A stretch of 64,000 nt of DNA from Mucilaginibacter gilvus (GCF_004054195.1 NZ_SBIW01000011.1:35909-99908), one strand, 5' to 3'. Numbered from the stretch's first letter, positions 16,288-25,755 are shown. The notes: generated by a model from the sequence alone, not told the origin. Made by a program: numbers and translations.

Positions 16288-16530
16288 CAATGGAATCTGA
16301 TAATTGAACTATAACTGAGCTACAAATGACAGATAATTCTATTACTACGCTATCTGTAATATCTTGCTACAGTTATTACCGGTGCCAGTAACCGTTAATT
16401 CTGATGTAAAAAAGAGCAATATGGTATAGGGCTTTATACGAATTGGTTTATTTTGATCAAATTGATAAAGCTTGTTTGAACTTGGCTAATTTAGGAGTCT
16501 GTTTGATGCAGATATACATATTTTTTATTC

Positions 16531-17781
16531 ATGAGTGAACATTTACAATCCATCATCACACAATACAAAAACGATCAGGAATCAGTTTATAACACCTGGT
16601 TCATCAATAACGAAGAACGGTTAAAAGCATTTCGCTCTATCCGTAGGGGAGTGTTACAAGTTATCGATGATATTAAGACCAAACGATTTGGGAACGATTT
16701 TAAAGGAACATCACTTGAATTTGTTTTAAGTTGTATTACAGAGCAAAAACAGGTTTTTGAAGGGGCATCGCATCCTTTTTATTGGAAACCCAAATTACGG
16801 ATACCTGATATTTATGAGAACCAGACTAACAAGATAGCCTTCGGCCAATTTTTAGAGAACTGTATCAACGCAAAAAATGAAGAACAGCTCATTAGGGAAA
16901 TTGAAAAACTGGATGCTTTAAAGATTAAAGGTTTGGGGCCTGCTGTGGCCAGTATCCTTTATTTTTTACATCCAACTTTGATGCCTCCATTTAATACGGC
17001 AATCATCAATGGGTTTAATTATCTTTTCAAAGACAAAAAGAAATTGGGGAGTTGGAGCGAATACCTCAAGATCAGGGAAGTTATCATGGATATGAACCGC
17101 AAGCATTGCAATGAATTGTCTTTAGACACGGGTGCATTCGCAGGCTTGTTATTCGAGGTCGGCACACAAAAGTTGTTGTTAGGTAAAGATGAATACCTTT
17201 CGGAAACGGAACGGACAAGGCTTGAAAAGTTGATTGCAAAGCGGCATAAAGACAAACGGGTTGAAACGGAGGACGAGCACTTGCATAATGAAATGCAGTA
17301 CCATTTGTTGAAAATCGGCCATTCCCTTGGATATGATGTGATCGCGGCTTCAAATGACCGTTCCAAATCATGGAGTGGCAACAAGTTTACTTTTATTTCA
17401 CTGGCAGACTTTCCGGACCTGGCATTGGAAAAAGAAGTATTGAATACCGTTAAATTAATAGATGTGCTATGGTTTGAAAAGGGAACGGCTAAAGTCATCG
17501 CTGCTTTTGAGGTGGAAAAGAGTACCAGTATCTATTCCGGTATTTTAAGGCTGACAGATCTAAGTTGCAGCGTGAACAACAAAGAAGAGGTTTTATACCT
17601 CGTGGTTCCGGACCAGCGGGAGAAAGATGTGATCATGCAGCTGTCGCGTCCGTCAATCAGGCAAGGAAATATGCAAATGAAGTATATATGCTTTAGCGAT
17701 CTGCGGCAACACTGTGATGCCTTATGTAAATTTGGTGATGATCATTCCATCATGCAAAAGATAGCCCGTACAGTCGTTTAA
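16531..17781 (+). CDS. HhH-domain / nuclease-like fusion protein
   Basis: A 416-residue cytoplasmic protein with two apparent parts. Residues ~60-165 look like a DNA-glycosylase-type helical region with a helix-hairpin-helix (KIKGLGPAVAS, 131-141), but where HhH-GPD enzymes have the catalytic Asp (PxDT) this has PFNT (Asn155). Residues ~250-385 resemble a restriction-endonuclease-type core: Glu254, Asp311 in IDVLWF, and FEVEKST (Glu327, Glu329, Lys330). The function is not known; DNA binding by HhH plus cleavage by a PD-(D/E)XK-like domain would suit defence or repair. It is an orphan gene among metal-resistance genes. Confidence 0.6.
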   Translation: MSEHLQSIITQYKNDQESVYNTWFINNEERLKAFRSIRRGVLQVIDDIKTKRFGNDFKGTSLEFVLSCITEQKQVFEGASHPFYWKPKLRIPDIYENQTNKIAFGQFLENCINAKNEEQLIREIEKLDALKIKGLGPAVASILYFLHPTLMPPFNTAIINGFNYLFKDKKKLGSWSEYLKIREVIMDMNRKHCNELSLDTGAFAGLLFEVGTQKLLLGKDEYLSETERTRLEKLIAKRHKDKRVETEDEHLHNEMQYHLLKIGHSLGYDVIAASNDRSKSWSGNKFTFISLADFPDLALEKEVLNTVKLIDVLWFEKGTAKVIAAFEVEKSTSIYSGILRLTDLSCSVNNKEEVLYLVVPDQREKDVIMQLSRPSIRQGNMQMKYICFSDLRQHCDALCKFGDDHSIMQKIARTVV

Positions 17782-17847
17782 TAAGTTGTCGCAATAGGAT
17801 ATAAATATAAAACGAAATTATGTAAAACAATTTAAGGGTCTGTTGTT

Positions 17848-17855
17848 TAACTTTG
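17848..17855 (+). promoter_or_regulatory. TAnnTTTG -7 box for second copper operon
   Basis: TAACTTTG fits the consensus and ends 8 bases before the ATG of the His-rich protein, implying an almost leaderless mRNA. Confidence 0.5.
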
Positions 17856-17863
17856 TATTGAAG

Positions 17864-18340
17864 ATGAAAAGTAAAGCGCTTTTATTATTATTCATATTCA
17901 TGCTAAACACCGTTACCGGGTTTGCTTGCGCTATACGTATGTCTATTCATGAACAGGAGGAAACTACAGAACACCATGATACAAGTGCTGAAGTTACCGA
18001 TCATCACCACAATGGCGATGAAGCTACCGAACATCATCATGAACATCGCAAATTATCCCAGCCTTTGGTTCATGGAGAACCATTATCGAATCAAACCGCT
18101 ATCTCTAATAACGATCCATGTTGTCAGGGATCAGTTAACAATTTTAATACTTTAGCCAAGGTAACTCCACAGTCAAGCCACATTATTTTACTGGCACCCT
18201 TTACTTACATTGGTACTTATCACCAATTCCTTTTAAAGCCCATTTCGGTTAGTCAAACCAATCGATTCGTATCGATTGACGGACGACGACGGCCTCCCAC
18301 ATATCCTATCCGTATCGCGCTAAAAAGCTTTCAGATTTGA
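17864..18340 (+). CDS. Small exported His-rich protein with PP tail
   Basis: A 158-residue exported protein. I place the start at ATG (MKSKALLLLFIF) instead of the TTG 21 bases upstream, which falls inside the promoter box. After the signal peptide come clusters EHHD, DHHHN and EHHHEH, then DPCCQG, a hydrophobic stretch and RRRPPTYP near the C-terminus. This is the Cys/His-plus-PP architecture of the HYC_CC_PP-type small proteins. It likely binds copper, nickel or zinc in the periplasm. It is the first gene of the DUF3347-multicopper oxidase operon. Confidence 0.65.
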   Translation: MKSKALLLLFIFMLNTVTGFACAIRMSIHEQEETTEHHDTSAEVTDHHHNGDEATEHHHEHRKLSQPLVHGEPLSNQTAISNNDPCCQGSVNNFNTLAKVTPQSSHIILLAPFTYIGTYHQFLLKPISVSQTNRFVSIDGRRRPPTYPIRIALKSFQI

Positions 18341-18365
18341 TTAATTAATAGATCACCAGAACTAT

Positions 18366-18378
18366 ATGGCTCTGCCAT
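18366..18378 (+). promoter_or_regulatory. Intercistronic hairpin ATGGC-TCT-GCCAT
   Basis: A 5-bp perfect stem with a TCT loop, 39 bases upstream of the next ATG. Similar short hairpins follow three other PP-tail genes. No T-run follows, so it looks like an RNA processing or attenuation element and not a terminator. Confidence 0.4.
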
Positions 18379-18417
18379 GTTCCAATTTTCCTATTACATT
18401 AATAATTAATTCAGATC

Positions 18418-18918
18418 ATGAAAAAGATATTTTTATTGGTTGTCCTGATGGCAACTGTTTCTACCCAACTACTTTTTGCGCAGGATACTAAGTCAACCTC
18501 GCTTACACCTTTATTGGCATCTTATTACGATATTAAAGATGCTTTGATCAAATCAAACAGTGCCGATGCTGCTACCCATGCCGGAGATTTTTTAAAAGCG
18601 GTTAACGGCGTGGATATGAAATCGCTTGCCGCAGCGGATATGTCCACTTTTATGGCCGCACAAGAAAGGTTGGCGTTCGATGTCAGGCATATTTCCGAGA
18701 GTAAGGATATCGCCCATCAGCGAGAGCATTTCGCTAATTTTTCAGCTAACTTTTTTAAACTGGCTAAAGCTGTAAAATTAACCGATAAGCCTGTTTATTA
18801 TGCTTATTGCCCGATGAAAAAGAGCTATTGGTTATCTTCTGAGGACGCGATCAAAAACCCTTACTACGGCAGCCAAATGCTTACTTGCGGTAAGGTTACC
18901 GAAACCCTGAACAAATAA
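18418..18918 (+). CDS. DUF3347-domain exported protein
   Basis: A 166-residue protein with signal peptide (cleavage near FAQ, residue 22). The DUF3347 domain fills the mature part: YYDIKDALIKSNSADAATHA, HQREHFANFS and VYYAYCPM. The conserved His/Glu/Cys/Met residues suggest metal binding; these proteins are typically adjacent to CusCBA or multicopper oxidases. It is followed 81 bases later by a lipoprotein paralogue, so the two probably work together in the periplasm delivering or holding copper. Confidence 0.85.
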   Translation: MKKIFLLVVLMATVSTQLLFAQDTKSTSLTPLLASYYDIKDALIKSNSADAATHAGDFLKAVNGVDMKSLAAADMSTFMAAQERLAFDVRHISESKDIAHQREHFANFSANFFKLAKAVKLTDKPVYYAYCPMKKSYWLSSEDAIKNPYYGSQMLTCGKVTETLNK

Positions 18919-18999
18919 GTCAACTAATTATTTCTTTATAACTCGATCACCCTGTGCTTTCATTTTGTACATGGTGGTCAATAAATTTATAATCATACC

Positions 19000-19608
19000 A
19001 TGAAAAATCTAATCATTGTTTCATTGATCAGCCTGGCTTCATTTTCAATGATCGCCTGTAATAACACGAATAAATCAGCTGCTAACAGCACAAAGGACAC
19101 GGCCGCTTCAACAAATGCTGCACCGGCCGATGCTAAATTAACTACTGCAAAAGGAGGCGTTGATCCCAAAACTACTGCTTCTGTTAAAGAAATGGTGGGA
19201 AACTATTTACAACTAAAAAACGCGCTGACCAAAGATAATAGCACGGATGCGGCTACCACTGGAAAAGCGCTATTAACGAGTTTTGCAAAACTTGATCAAT
19301 CGGTATTAACACCAACGCAAAAGAAATCCTTTACTGACATCGCTGATGATGCGAAAGAAATGGCAGAGCATATCGGGATGAGTGGCGGTAAGCTACCTCA
19401 CCAGCGGGAGCATTTTGATATGTTAAGCAAGGATATGTATGACCTGGTTAAACTATTCGGCGCAGCACAACCTTTGTTTGTAGATCACTGCCCTATGTAT
19501 AATGATAAAAAGGGTGCCATCTGGCTGAGTGAGACAAAGGAAATCAAAAACCCCTATATGGGTTCAGGTATGTCAACCTGTGGTACCATCCAGGAAGAAT
19601 TAAAATAG
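19000..19608 (+). CDS. DUF3347-domain lipoprotein
   Basis: A 202-residue lipoprotein: lipobox MIAC with Cys20, then a low-complexity Ala/Thr/Asn linker (~21-60) and a DUF3347 domain with YLQLKNALTKDNSTDAATTG, HQREHF and FVDHCPMY. It is a paralogue of the preceding gene, with the conserved HQREHF and CPM motifs likely forming the metal site. It is membrane-anchored where the neighbour is soluble. The haem-binding gene starts 5 bases after its stop, so one operon is clear. Confidence 0.87.
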   Translation: MKNLIIVSLISLASFSMIACNNTNKSAANSTKDTAASTNAAPADAKLTTAKGGVDPKTTASVKEMVGNYLQLKNALTKDNSTDAATTGKALLTSFAKLDQSVLTPTQKKSFTDIADDAKEMAEHIGMSGGKLPHQREHFDMLSKDMYDLVKLFGAAQPLFVDHCPMYNDKKGAIWLSETKEIKNPYMGSGMSTCGTIQEELK

Positions 19609-19613
19609 CCGTT

Positions 19614-20081
19614 ATGAAACGTGTAATTAAGATTTCGCTAACTGTAATTGTGGTTCTATTGATCATTATCCAATTCATCCCCCGCGATCATAATGAAAGC
19701 GAAGCTATGCCTGCAAATGACATCAGCAAGGTGTATGCAGTTCCGGTAAACGTTGGTGACATTCTTAAAACGTCATGTTATGACTGCCATAGCAATCATA
19801 CCGAATATCCGCTGTATTCCTGGCTCCAGCCAATCAGGCTGATGATGGACAGGCACGTCAGCAAGGGGAAGGAAGAACTGAATTTTAATGAGTTTGGGAC
19901 CTATTCCTCCAGGAAACAAAGAAGTAAATTAAGGGCTATCGGTGAAAGTTTAGACGAAGGCTCGATGCCATTATCTTCCTATAGTCTAATTCACAGGACT
20001 GCCATTCTTTCAACAAAAGATAAAGCAACACTCATGAATTGGGTTAAACAGAACAGCGATAGCCCCTTACTAAAAAATTAA
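19614..20081 (+). CDS. Haem-binding-domain protein (cytochrome-like, CxxCH)
   Basis: A 155-residue protein with an N-terminal membrane anchor (residues 6-24) and a haem-binding domain containing SCYDCHSNHTEYPLYSW. CxxCH is the covalent haem site, and the NxTxYPWY-like tail is typical of the Bacteroidota haem_bd family. It probably faces the periplasm and passes electrons. It starts 5 bases after the DUF3347 lipoprotein and 2 bases before the multicopper oxidase, suggesting it partners the oxidase; this is inference. Confidence 0.85.
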   Translation: MKRVIKISLTVIVVLLIIIQFIPRDHNESEAMPANDISKVYAVPVNVGDILKTSCYDCHSNHTEYPLYSWLQPIRLMMDRHVSKGKEELNFNEFGTYSSRKQRSKLRAIGESLDEGSMPLSSYSLIHRTAILSTKDKATLMNWVKQNSDSPLLKN

Positions 20082-20083
20082 AG

Positions 20084-22759
20084 ATGAAAAAAGTACTATT
20101 TGTAGCGATGATGCTTTGCTTTAAGCAGGTCGCATTCGCTCAAAACGATATGCAAAATATGGCTGGTATGCAAAAAAAACAACCAGTCACCTATACCTGT
20201 CCCATGCACCCGGAAATCCATTCGACCAAGCCGGGTAATTGCCCTAAATGCGGTATGAAACTGGTTCAAGAAAAACCTAAAGCTATGGCGAAAAAGGCGG
20301 CGGGTACGCCCTCGAAAGCACCCGGAAAGAAAGCGGATGATATGAGTGGAATGAAGATGGACGGGATGAAAATGGATCAGAAAAAGTCACCCACTGAAAA
20401 GCCGGATGGTATGCATATGTCTAAAGATACCGGTAAAAAAGCAGGTGATATGGGCGGGATGAAAATGGACGGGATGAAAATGGATGACGCCGGTGAAATG
20501 GCCACTGATATGAAAACCGCAAAAGCAAAGTTAGGCCCCATCAAAACACTGGTCAATAATGTGCCGCCACGCACTGTTCGTTATGATCTCTATATAGCAG
20601 ATACTATCGTCAACTATGCGGGTAAGCCAAAAAGGGCAATTGCGGTGAATGGCAGCATTCCCATGCCAACCCTGACCTTCACTGAAGGCGATACCGCCGA
20701 GATCTATGTGCATAATAAACTAAAAGAAGAAACATCCCTGCACTGGCATGGGCTTTATTTACCCAACCGTTATGACGGCGTACCTAATCTGACACAAATG
20801 CCGATCATGCCGGGTGAAACGCACTTATACAAGTTTCCGATCAAACAACATGGCACCCACTGGTACCATAGCCATACCGGATTGCAGGAGCAGATCGGTA
20901 TGTACGGTGCTTTTATCATGAATAAGCGGAAAGAATGGAATATCCCAACCTTACCGGTGGTGTTAAGCGAATGGACAAACATGAACCCTAAAGAGGTTGA
21001 CCGTAGTTTACACGCCGCATCCGACTGGTTCGCTATCCAAAAAGGCACTACCCAAAGTTATCTGGAGGCGATCAAAGCAGGCCATTTTAAAACTAAAGTA
21101 GCTAATGAGTGGAAGCACATGAATGCGATGGACGTGAGCGATGTTTACTATGATAAATTTCTGATCAACGGTAAAGATCAAAATGAACAGCCCCAATATA
21201 AAGCCGGGGATAAGGTAAGGCTGCGTATAGCTAATGGCGGCGCCACTTCCTACTTCTGGCTTAAATATGCCGGTGGTAAAGTTACAGTGGTTGCCTCTGA
21301 TGGTAATGACGTTGATCCGGTTGAAGTGGACAGACTGATTATTGCACCCTCTGAAACCTATGATGTAGTAGTTACTATTCCGGACAGCAAAAGTTATGAG
21401 TTTTTGGTTACTCCTGAAGACCGCACCAAATCAGCTTCACTTTGGTTAGGCAAGGGGGAAAAGGTTTATGCAGAAAAAATGCCGAAACTGAAATACTTCG
21501 CCGGTATGAAAATGATGAATGACATGATGGACATGAGCGGTAACATGGTACAAATGGATGGCATGAAGATGCAGAACCAAACCATGGACATGAATGCCGT
21601 AATGTATCCTGAAATAACCGGGGCGGATAAACCACAGGCCGACGATAAAAAAAGTGCTATGCCAGCTATGCAGATGGCAAATGATAAAAGTATGGCTGGT
21701 ATGAATATGGCGGCAGACAACTCGGATATTGTTACCCTTAATTACGGTATGCTCCGTGACCCTCATAATACGACATTACCCAAAGGCCCGATGAGGGAAC
21801 TTAAATTCGATCTGACCGGCAACATGAACCGTTATGTTTGGACAATGGATAATAAAACGGTATCCGAATCAGATCGGATCTTGATCAAAAAAGGTGAAAA
21901 CTTAAGGATCATTCTATACAACAACAGTATGATGCGCCACCCGATGCACCTGCATGGGCACGATTTCAGGATAATTAATGGCCAAGGTGAAAATGCCCCA
22001 ATGAAAAACGTGGTGGATATTATGCCGATGGAACGGGATACCATAGAGTTCAACGCCTCTGAACCTGGCGGCGATTGGTTCTTTCATTGCCATATTTTAT
22101 ACCACATGATGAGCGGTATGGGCAGGATATTCAGTTATGAAGATTCACCGCCTAACCCAGAAATACCTGATCCCAAGCTGGCGCGGAAGATGTTGAACAT
22201 GGACGACCAGATGCCACATTTCATGGGCAAACTTGGATTGGAAAGTAACGGAAGCGATGCGCAATTTATGCTATCTAACACCCGCTGGCAAGCCAGTACG
22301 ATGTGGCATTTAGGCACCAATGCTAAGATGGGTTATGAAAGTGAAACGATGGTTGGCCGTTATATCGGTCGTAACCAATGGTTATATCCTTACATTGGCT
22401 TTGATTATCACTATAAAAAGTTCAATCCCAACGAAAAAAACATTTTTGGAAGTGACTACAAGAATTTGTTCGGACAGGTGAGCAATAAGAATAACCGACA
22501 TACCGTAGTGGCCGGTGTTGCCTATACCTTGCCGATGCTTTTTGTGGCGGATGCACGTATCGACGGCAACGGTAAGTTGCGCTTCCAGTTAGGACGGGAC
22601 GACATACCGGTTTCGAGCCGTTTACGCTTCAATATCATGGTGAACACCGACAAAGAATATGCGGCTGGTTTAAGATATATTGTTACTAAGTATTTCTCCT
22701 TGTCAACGCACTACGATAGTGATATGGGCTTGGGTGGTGGATTGACGCTGACTTATTAA
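20084..22759 (+). CDS. Multicopper oxidase fused to an outer-membrane barrel-like tail (PcoA-PcoB type)
   Basis: An 891-residue exported protein. In order: signal peptide (1-20); heavy-metal-binding domain YTCPMHPE...CPKCGMKL (~37-61); Met/Lys-rich linker with MxGMKMDGMKMD repeats (~85-145); cupredoxin domains with LHWHG, HWYHSH, HPMHLHGH and HCHILYHMMSGM, supplying types 1, 2 and 3 copper sites; a second Met-rich insert (~465-550); and after ~residue 690 a ~200-residue region with alternating beta strands (PYIGFDYHY, ADARIDGNGKL, GGGLTLTY) like CopB/PcoB. It should oxidise Cu(I) in the periplasm. The oxidase is normally a separate protein from the barrel, so the fusion is notable. Confidence 0.88.
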   Translation: MKKVLFVAMMLCFKQVAFAQNDMQNMAGMQKKQPVTYTCPMHPEIHSTKPGNCPKCGMKLVQEKPKAMAKKAAGTPSKAPGKKADDMSGMKMDGMKMDQKKSPTEKPDGMHMSKDTGKKAGDMGGMKMDGMKMDDAGEMATDMKTAKAKLGPIKTLVNNVPPRTVRYDLYIADTIVNYAGKPKRAIAVNGSIPMPTLTFTEGDTAEIYVHNKLKEETSLHWHGLYLPNRYDGVPNLTQMPIMPGETHLYKFPIKQHGTHWYHSHTGLQEQIGMYGAFIMNKRKEWNIPTLPVVLSEWTNMNPKEVDRSLHAASDWFAIQKGTTQSYLEAIKAGHFKTKVANEWKHMNAMDVSDVYYDKFLINGKDQNEQPQYKAGDKVRLRIANGGATSYFWLKYAGGKVTVVASDGNDVDPVEVDRLIIAPSETYDVVVTIPDSKSYEFLVTPEDRTKSASLWLGKGEKVYAEKMPKLKYFAGMKMMNDMMDMSGNMVQMDGMKMQNQTMDMNAVMYPEITGADKPQADDKKSAMPAMQMANDKSMAGMNMAADNSDIVTLNYGMLRDPHNTTLPKGPMRELKFDLTGNMNRYVWTMDNKTVSESDRILIKKGENLRIILYNNSMMRHPMHLHGHDFRIINGQGENAPMKNVVDIMPMERDTIEFNASEPGGDWFFHCHILYHMMSGMGRIFSYEDSPPNPEIPDPKLARKMLNMDDQMPHFMGKLGLESNGSDAQFMLSNTRWQASTMWHLGTNAKMGYESETMVGRYIGRNQWLYPYIGFDYHYKKFNPNEKNIFGSDYKNLFGQVSNKNNRHTVVAGVAYTLPMLFVADARIDGNGKLRFQLGRDDIPVSSRLRFNIMVNTDKEYAAGLRYIVTKYFSLSTHYDSDMGLGGGLTLTY

Positions 22760-22774
22760 ATATAGTGGCAGCAT

Positions 22775-22806
22775 AGTTCATAAGTGATTCTTATCACTTA
22801 TGAACT
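22775..22806 (+). terminator. Perfect 14-bp hairpin after multicopper oxidase gene
   Basis: AGTTCATAAGTGAT and its exact reverse complement enclose the loop TCTT. It lies 15 bases after the stop codon. It lacks a strong T-run, so it could be a terminator, a bidirectional stem or an mRNA-stabilising structure that sets the oxidase apart from the downstream ATPase genes. Confidence 0.6.
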
Positions 22807-22886
22807 TGTTGATGATCAGATAAATATAAGGCCAATTAGTGGATTTTTGTGATAAATAACATTTACTTCCATTAAACAATCAAATC

Positions 22887-23342
22887 ATGAAAAAACTAAA
22901 TCTGCTGTTGCTGATCTTATTGGTCATAACAAGTGGCGCCACGGGTACATTCGCCCAAACCGTCCGCGATTCTTCCCAAAAAATATTTATTAACGCCAAG
23001 GGTGGGATACATAACCATGCCGGGACAAAACTTGGCTATATTGATAAAAACAATATGGTTAGGGATAACACCGGCAAGGAGTTATATTTTATCGATAAAG
23101 ATGGTAGTGTTATTGGCTCCGACGGACGAAAATTAGGTATGGCGAAAAAGAATGGATCGTACTATAATATCAACGGCGAGAATGTTTTAAACACCAAAGA
23201 TATTGACAAGGAGAATTGCGCCATCTTAGATCCGCAGGGGCATAATTTCGGAACGACACACAAAAACTATAAGCTCCATGCTTGCGCCGCGCATTGCTAC
23301 TGGTTAATGAAGGCAAAGGAACAAGCAGTAAAAAAATCATAA
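22887..23342 (+). CDS. Exported repeat protein of unknown function, 151 aa
   Basis: A protein with signal peptide (residues 1-23, ending TFAQ). The mature part has short repeats: GTKLGYIDKNN, GKELYFIDKDG and GRKLGMAKKNG, each about 20 residues, predicting a small beta meander. The C-terminal part has ENCAILDPQGH and HACAAHCYW, with three Cys and several His. I know no named family with certainty. It sits between the multicopper oxidase and copB genes on the same strand, so a periplasmic copper-binding role is plausible but unproven. Confidence 0.6.
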   Translation: MKKLNLLLLILLVITSGATGTFAQTVRDSSQKIFINAKGGIHNHAGTKLGYIDKNNMVRDNTGKELYFIDKDGSVIGSDGRKLGMAKKNGSYYNINGENVLNTKDIDKENCAILDPQGHNFGTTHKNYKLHACAAHCYWLMKAKEQAVKKS

Positions 23343-23371
23343 TTATTTAACTGATATTAAAATTTAAGATC

Positions 23372-23593
23372 ATGATGTACTACGGAAATTTTGGAGGAAT
23401 GCATTTGATATGGTGGTTCATTTGGATGATCCTGCTGTTTTGGATATTCGCGACACCTTATGATATTCCGGGCCAACGGAAGCGGAAAGACACGCCGCTG
23501 AATATGCTACAAAAGCGATTTGCTGCCGGTGAAATCACGACGGAAGAATACCACGAGAAGAAAAAGATACTTGAAACGGATTTAGCCAAATAA
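23372..23593 (+). CDS. SHOCT-domain small membrane protein
   Basis: A 73-residue protein with one Trp-rich membrane segment (WWFIWMILLFWIF, residues ~14-26) and a C-terminal SHOCT motif (LNMLQKRFAAGEITTEEYHEKKKIL). SHOCT domains are short C-terminal regions that may aid oligomerisation. It sits 9 bases before copB and 29 bases after the previous gene, with an AAGATC-ATG start. Similar small SHOCT proteins commonly precede copper ATPase genes, so it may assist CopB assembly (inference). Confidence 0.85.
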   Translation: MMYYGNFGGMHLIWWFIWMILLFWIFATPYDIPGQRKRKDTPLNMLQKRFAAGEITTEEYHEKKKILETDLAK

Positions 23594-23602
23594 TTTACAA
23601 TT

Positions 23603-25627
23603 ATGGACATGAACAAAATGCCGGAAGGTATGGATCACAGTAAAATGCACAAAGGCAATGACCAGCATAAGGGAATGTCGGAGCATGACCACCACGCCAT
23701 GATGATCGCTGATTTTAAAAAGCGGTTTTATGTGGTGTTGGCATTGACCATTCCTATTATGCTGCTATCAACCATGATACAGCATTTTATGGGCGTAAAC
23801 TGGACTTTTACAGGTTCTTCCTATATTTTGTTTGCCTTATCATCGGTGGTGTTTGTTTATGGTGGCTGGCCATTTTTAACTGGACTCGTTGATGAGGTAA
23901 AGTCAAAAAATCCCGGTATGATGTTCCTGATCGGGTTTGCCATAACGGTTGCTTATTGCTATAGCGTTGCTATTGTATTCGGTTTAAAGGGAATGGACTT
24001 CTTTTGGGAACTGGCTACGCTTATCCTGATCATGCTGTTAGGGCACTGGATAGAAATGAAGTCCGTAATGGGCGCATCAAATGAACTGGAGTTGTTGGTT
24101 CAGCTCATGCCCTCAGATGCGCACATGGTCATGCCGGATATGGTGCATGATGTAAAAACAGATACGCTAAAAGAGAACGATATTATCCTGATCAAGCCCG
24201 GCGAGAAAGTCGCAGCAGATGGGATCATATTGGAGGGTGAAAGTTACCTGAATGAATCGATGCTGACCGGTGAATCCAAGCCGGTATTAAAAGCAAAGGG
24301 CGATAAAGTAATTGCCGGCTCTATCAATGGAAATGGCTCTTTTAAGGTAACCGTATCTCACGCAGCTAAAGATTCCTATTTGTCGCAGGTTGTTAAATTG
24401 GTGGACGATGCACAAAAATCCAAATCTCAAACACAGCTTTTAGCAGATACCGCCGCAAAATGGCTAACCGTTATCGCGTTGGTTACGGGCATCGGCACGT
24501 TCCTGTATTGGTATTTAACAGGCCAAACCTTAGCATTTGCTATGGAAAGAATGGTAACGGTGATCGTTATTTGTTGCCCTCATGCTTTGGGGTTAGCAGT
24601 ACCGCTTGTTGTGGCTAAGTCAACCGCCTTGTCAGCCAAACATGGCTTGCTCATTAAAAATCGAACCGCGTTTGAGAATGCAAGGAAAATTACCACCATT
24701 GTATTCGATAAAACGGGTACGCTTACCGTAGGAAAGTTTGAAGTGTCAAAGGTGGTTTCCCTAAATAAGGAATTTAAGGAAGATGAGTTGATTCGTTTGT
24801 CGTCAGCGCTGGAGCAAAAGTCTGAACATCCCATTGCTACCGGCATCCTGCAAAAAGTAAAAGACCTGAAACTAACGATCCCGCAAGCTGAAAACTTTAA
24901 GGCGATCACGGGCCAGGGCGTAGAAGCGACTGTCGAGGGCAAAACGCTATTGGTAGTTAGTCCTGGTTATTTGAATGAAAATAAATTAGCTGTACCGGAT
25001 GGATTTACCGCCAATGACACCGAAACGGTGGTGTTTATATTGATCGATCAAAAACTGGCGGGATACATTGCCCTATCAGATGAACTGCGTCCCGAATCAG
25101 CGGAAGCGATTAAAACACTAAGGGAAGAAAATATTAAATCCATTTTGCTAACAGGCGATAACAGCAAAGTAGCAGCCAGTGTAAGTAAAACGTTAGGCAT
25201 GGATAGCTTCATTGCCGAGGTATTGCCACATCAAAAATTAGAAAAGATCAAAGAATTACAAAGTAAAGGTGAGTTTGTAGCGATGACCGGCGATGGTGTT
25301 AACGATGCGCCGGCTCTTGCCCAAGCAGATATCGGCATAGCTGTAGGGTCGGGAAGCGATATTGCGGCAGAAACAGCAGGGATCGTTTTAGTGAACAGTA
25401 ATCCAAAGGATATTGTAAGTCTGATCCTGTTTGGCAAAGCGACTTATCGCAAAATGATACAAAACCTGATCTGGGCAACAGGTTATAATGTAATTGCTTT
25501 ACCATTGGCCGCAGGTGTGCTTTACAACCAGGGCATTGTATTAAGTCCGGCAGCAGGTGCCGTGCTAATGACCGTCAGCACCGTTGTTGTTGCGATCAAT
25601 GCCAGCTTGTTAAAAGTAAAAGCTTAG
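23603..25627 (+). CDS. copB: Copper/silver P1B-type ATPase of the CopB class
   Basis: A 674-residue inner-membrane ATPase. The N-terminus is His/Met-rich (MPEGMDHSKMH, EHDHHAMM) instead of an HMA domain. The ion site is CPH (residues 325-327) in place of CPC, the hallmark of CopB-type ATPases. DKTGT begins at residue 369, with SEHP, GDGVND and a final NASLL segment. It should export Cu or Ag to the periplasm alongside CopA. It is preceded by the SHOCT gene and followed, after ~130 bases, by a Cys-rich small protein. Confidence 0.93.
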   Translation: MDMNKMPEGMDHSKMHKGNDQHKGMSEHDHHAMMIADFKKRFYVVLALTIPIMLLSTMIQHFMGVNWTFTGSSYILFALSSVVFVYGGWPFLTGLVDEVKSKNPGMMFLIGFAITVAYCYSVAIVFGLKGMDFFWELATLILIMLLGHWIEMKSVMGASNELELLVQLMPSDAHMVMPDMVHDVKTDTLKENDIILIKPGEKVAADGIILEGESYLNESMLTGESKPVLKAKGDKVIAGSINGNGSFKVTVSHAAKDSYLSQVVKLVDDAQKSKSQTQLLADTAAKWLTVIALVTGIGTFLYWYLTGQTLAFAMERMVTVIVICCPHALGLAVPLVVAKSTALSAKHGLLIKNRTAFENARKITTIVFDKTGTLTVGKFEVSKVVSLNKEFKEDELIRLSSALEQKSEHPIATGILQKVKDLKLTIPQAENFKAITGQGVEATVEGKTLLVVSPGYLNENKLAVPDGFTANDTETVVFILIDQKLAGYIALSDELRPESAEAIKTLREENIKSILLTGDNSKVAASVSKTLGMDSFIAEVLPHQKLEKIKELQSKGEFVAMTGDGVNDAPALAQADIGIAVGSGSDIAAETAGIVLVNSNPKDIVSLILFGKATYRKMIQNLIWATGYNVIALPLAAGVLYNQGIVLSPAAGAVLMTVSTVVVAINASLLKVKA

Positions 25628-25755
25628 TACAATAAGATATAAATTTTAATCGGAATTATATAAAATGATCAGCAAGAGTAGCTTCTATATTTACGGCAGA
25701 GTATTTAAGCGATCTATGTCGCAATATTTCCAACGATAAACGTTTTAATAAGTAC

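Noticed and set aside
21446..21766. Long antisense frames within the multicopper oxidase gene
   Set aside because: They mirror the Met/His-rich repeats of the real gene and have no features of their own.
22775..22806. 14-bp hairpin as an IS end or transposon repeat
   Set aside because: Arms are adjacent with a 4-base loop and nothing lies between them; an RNA hairpin is the simpler reading.
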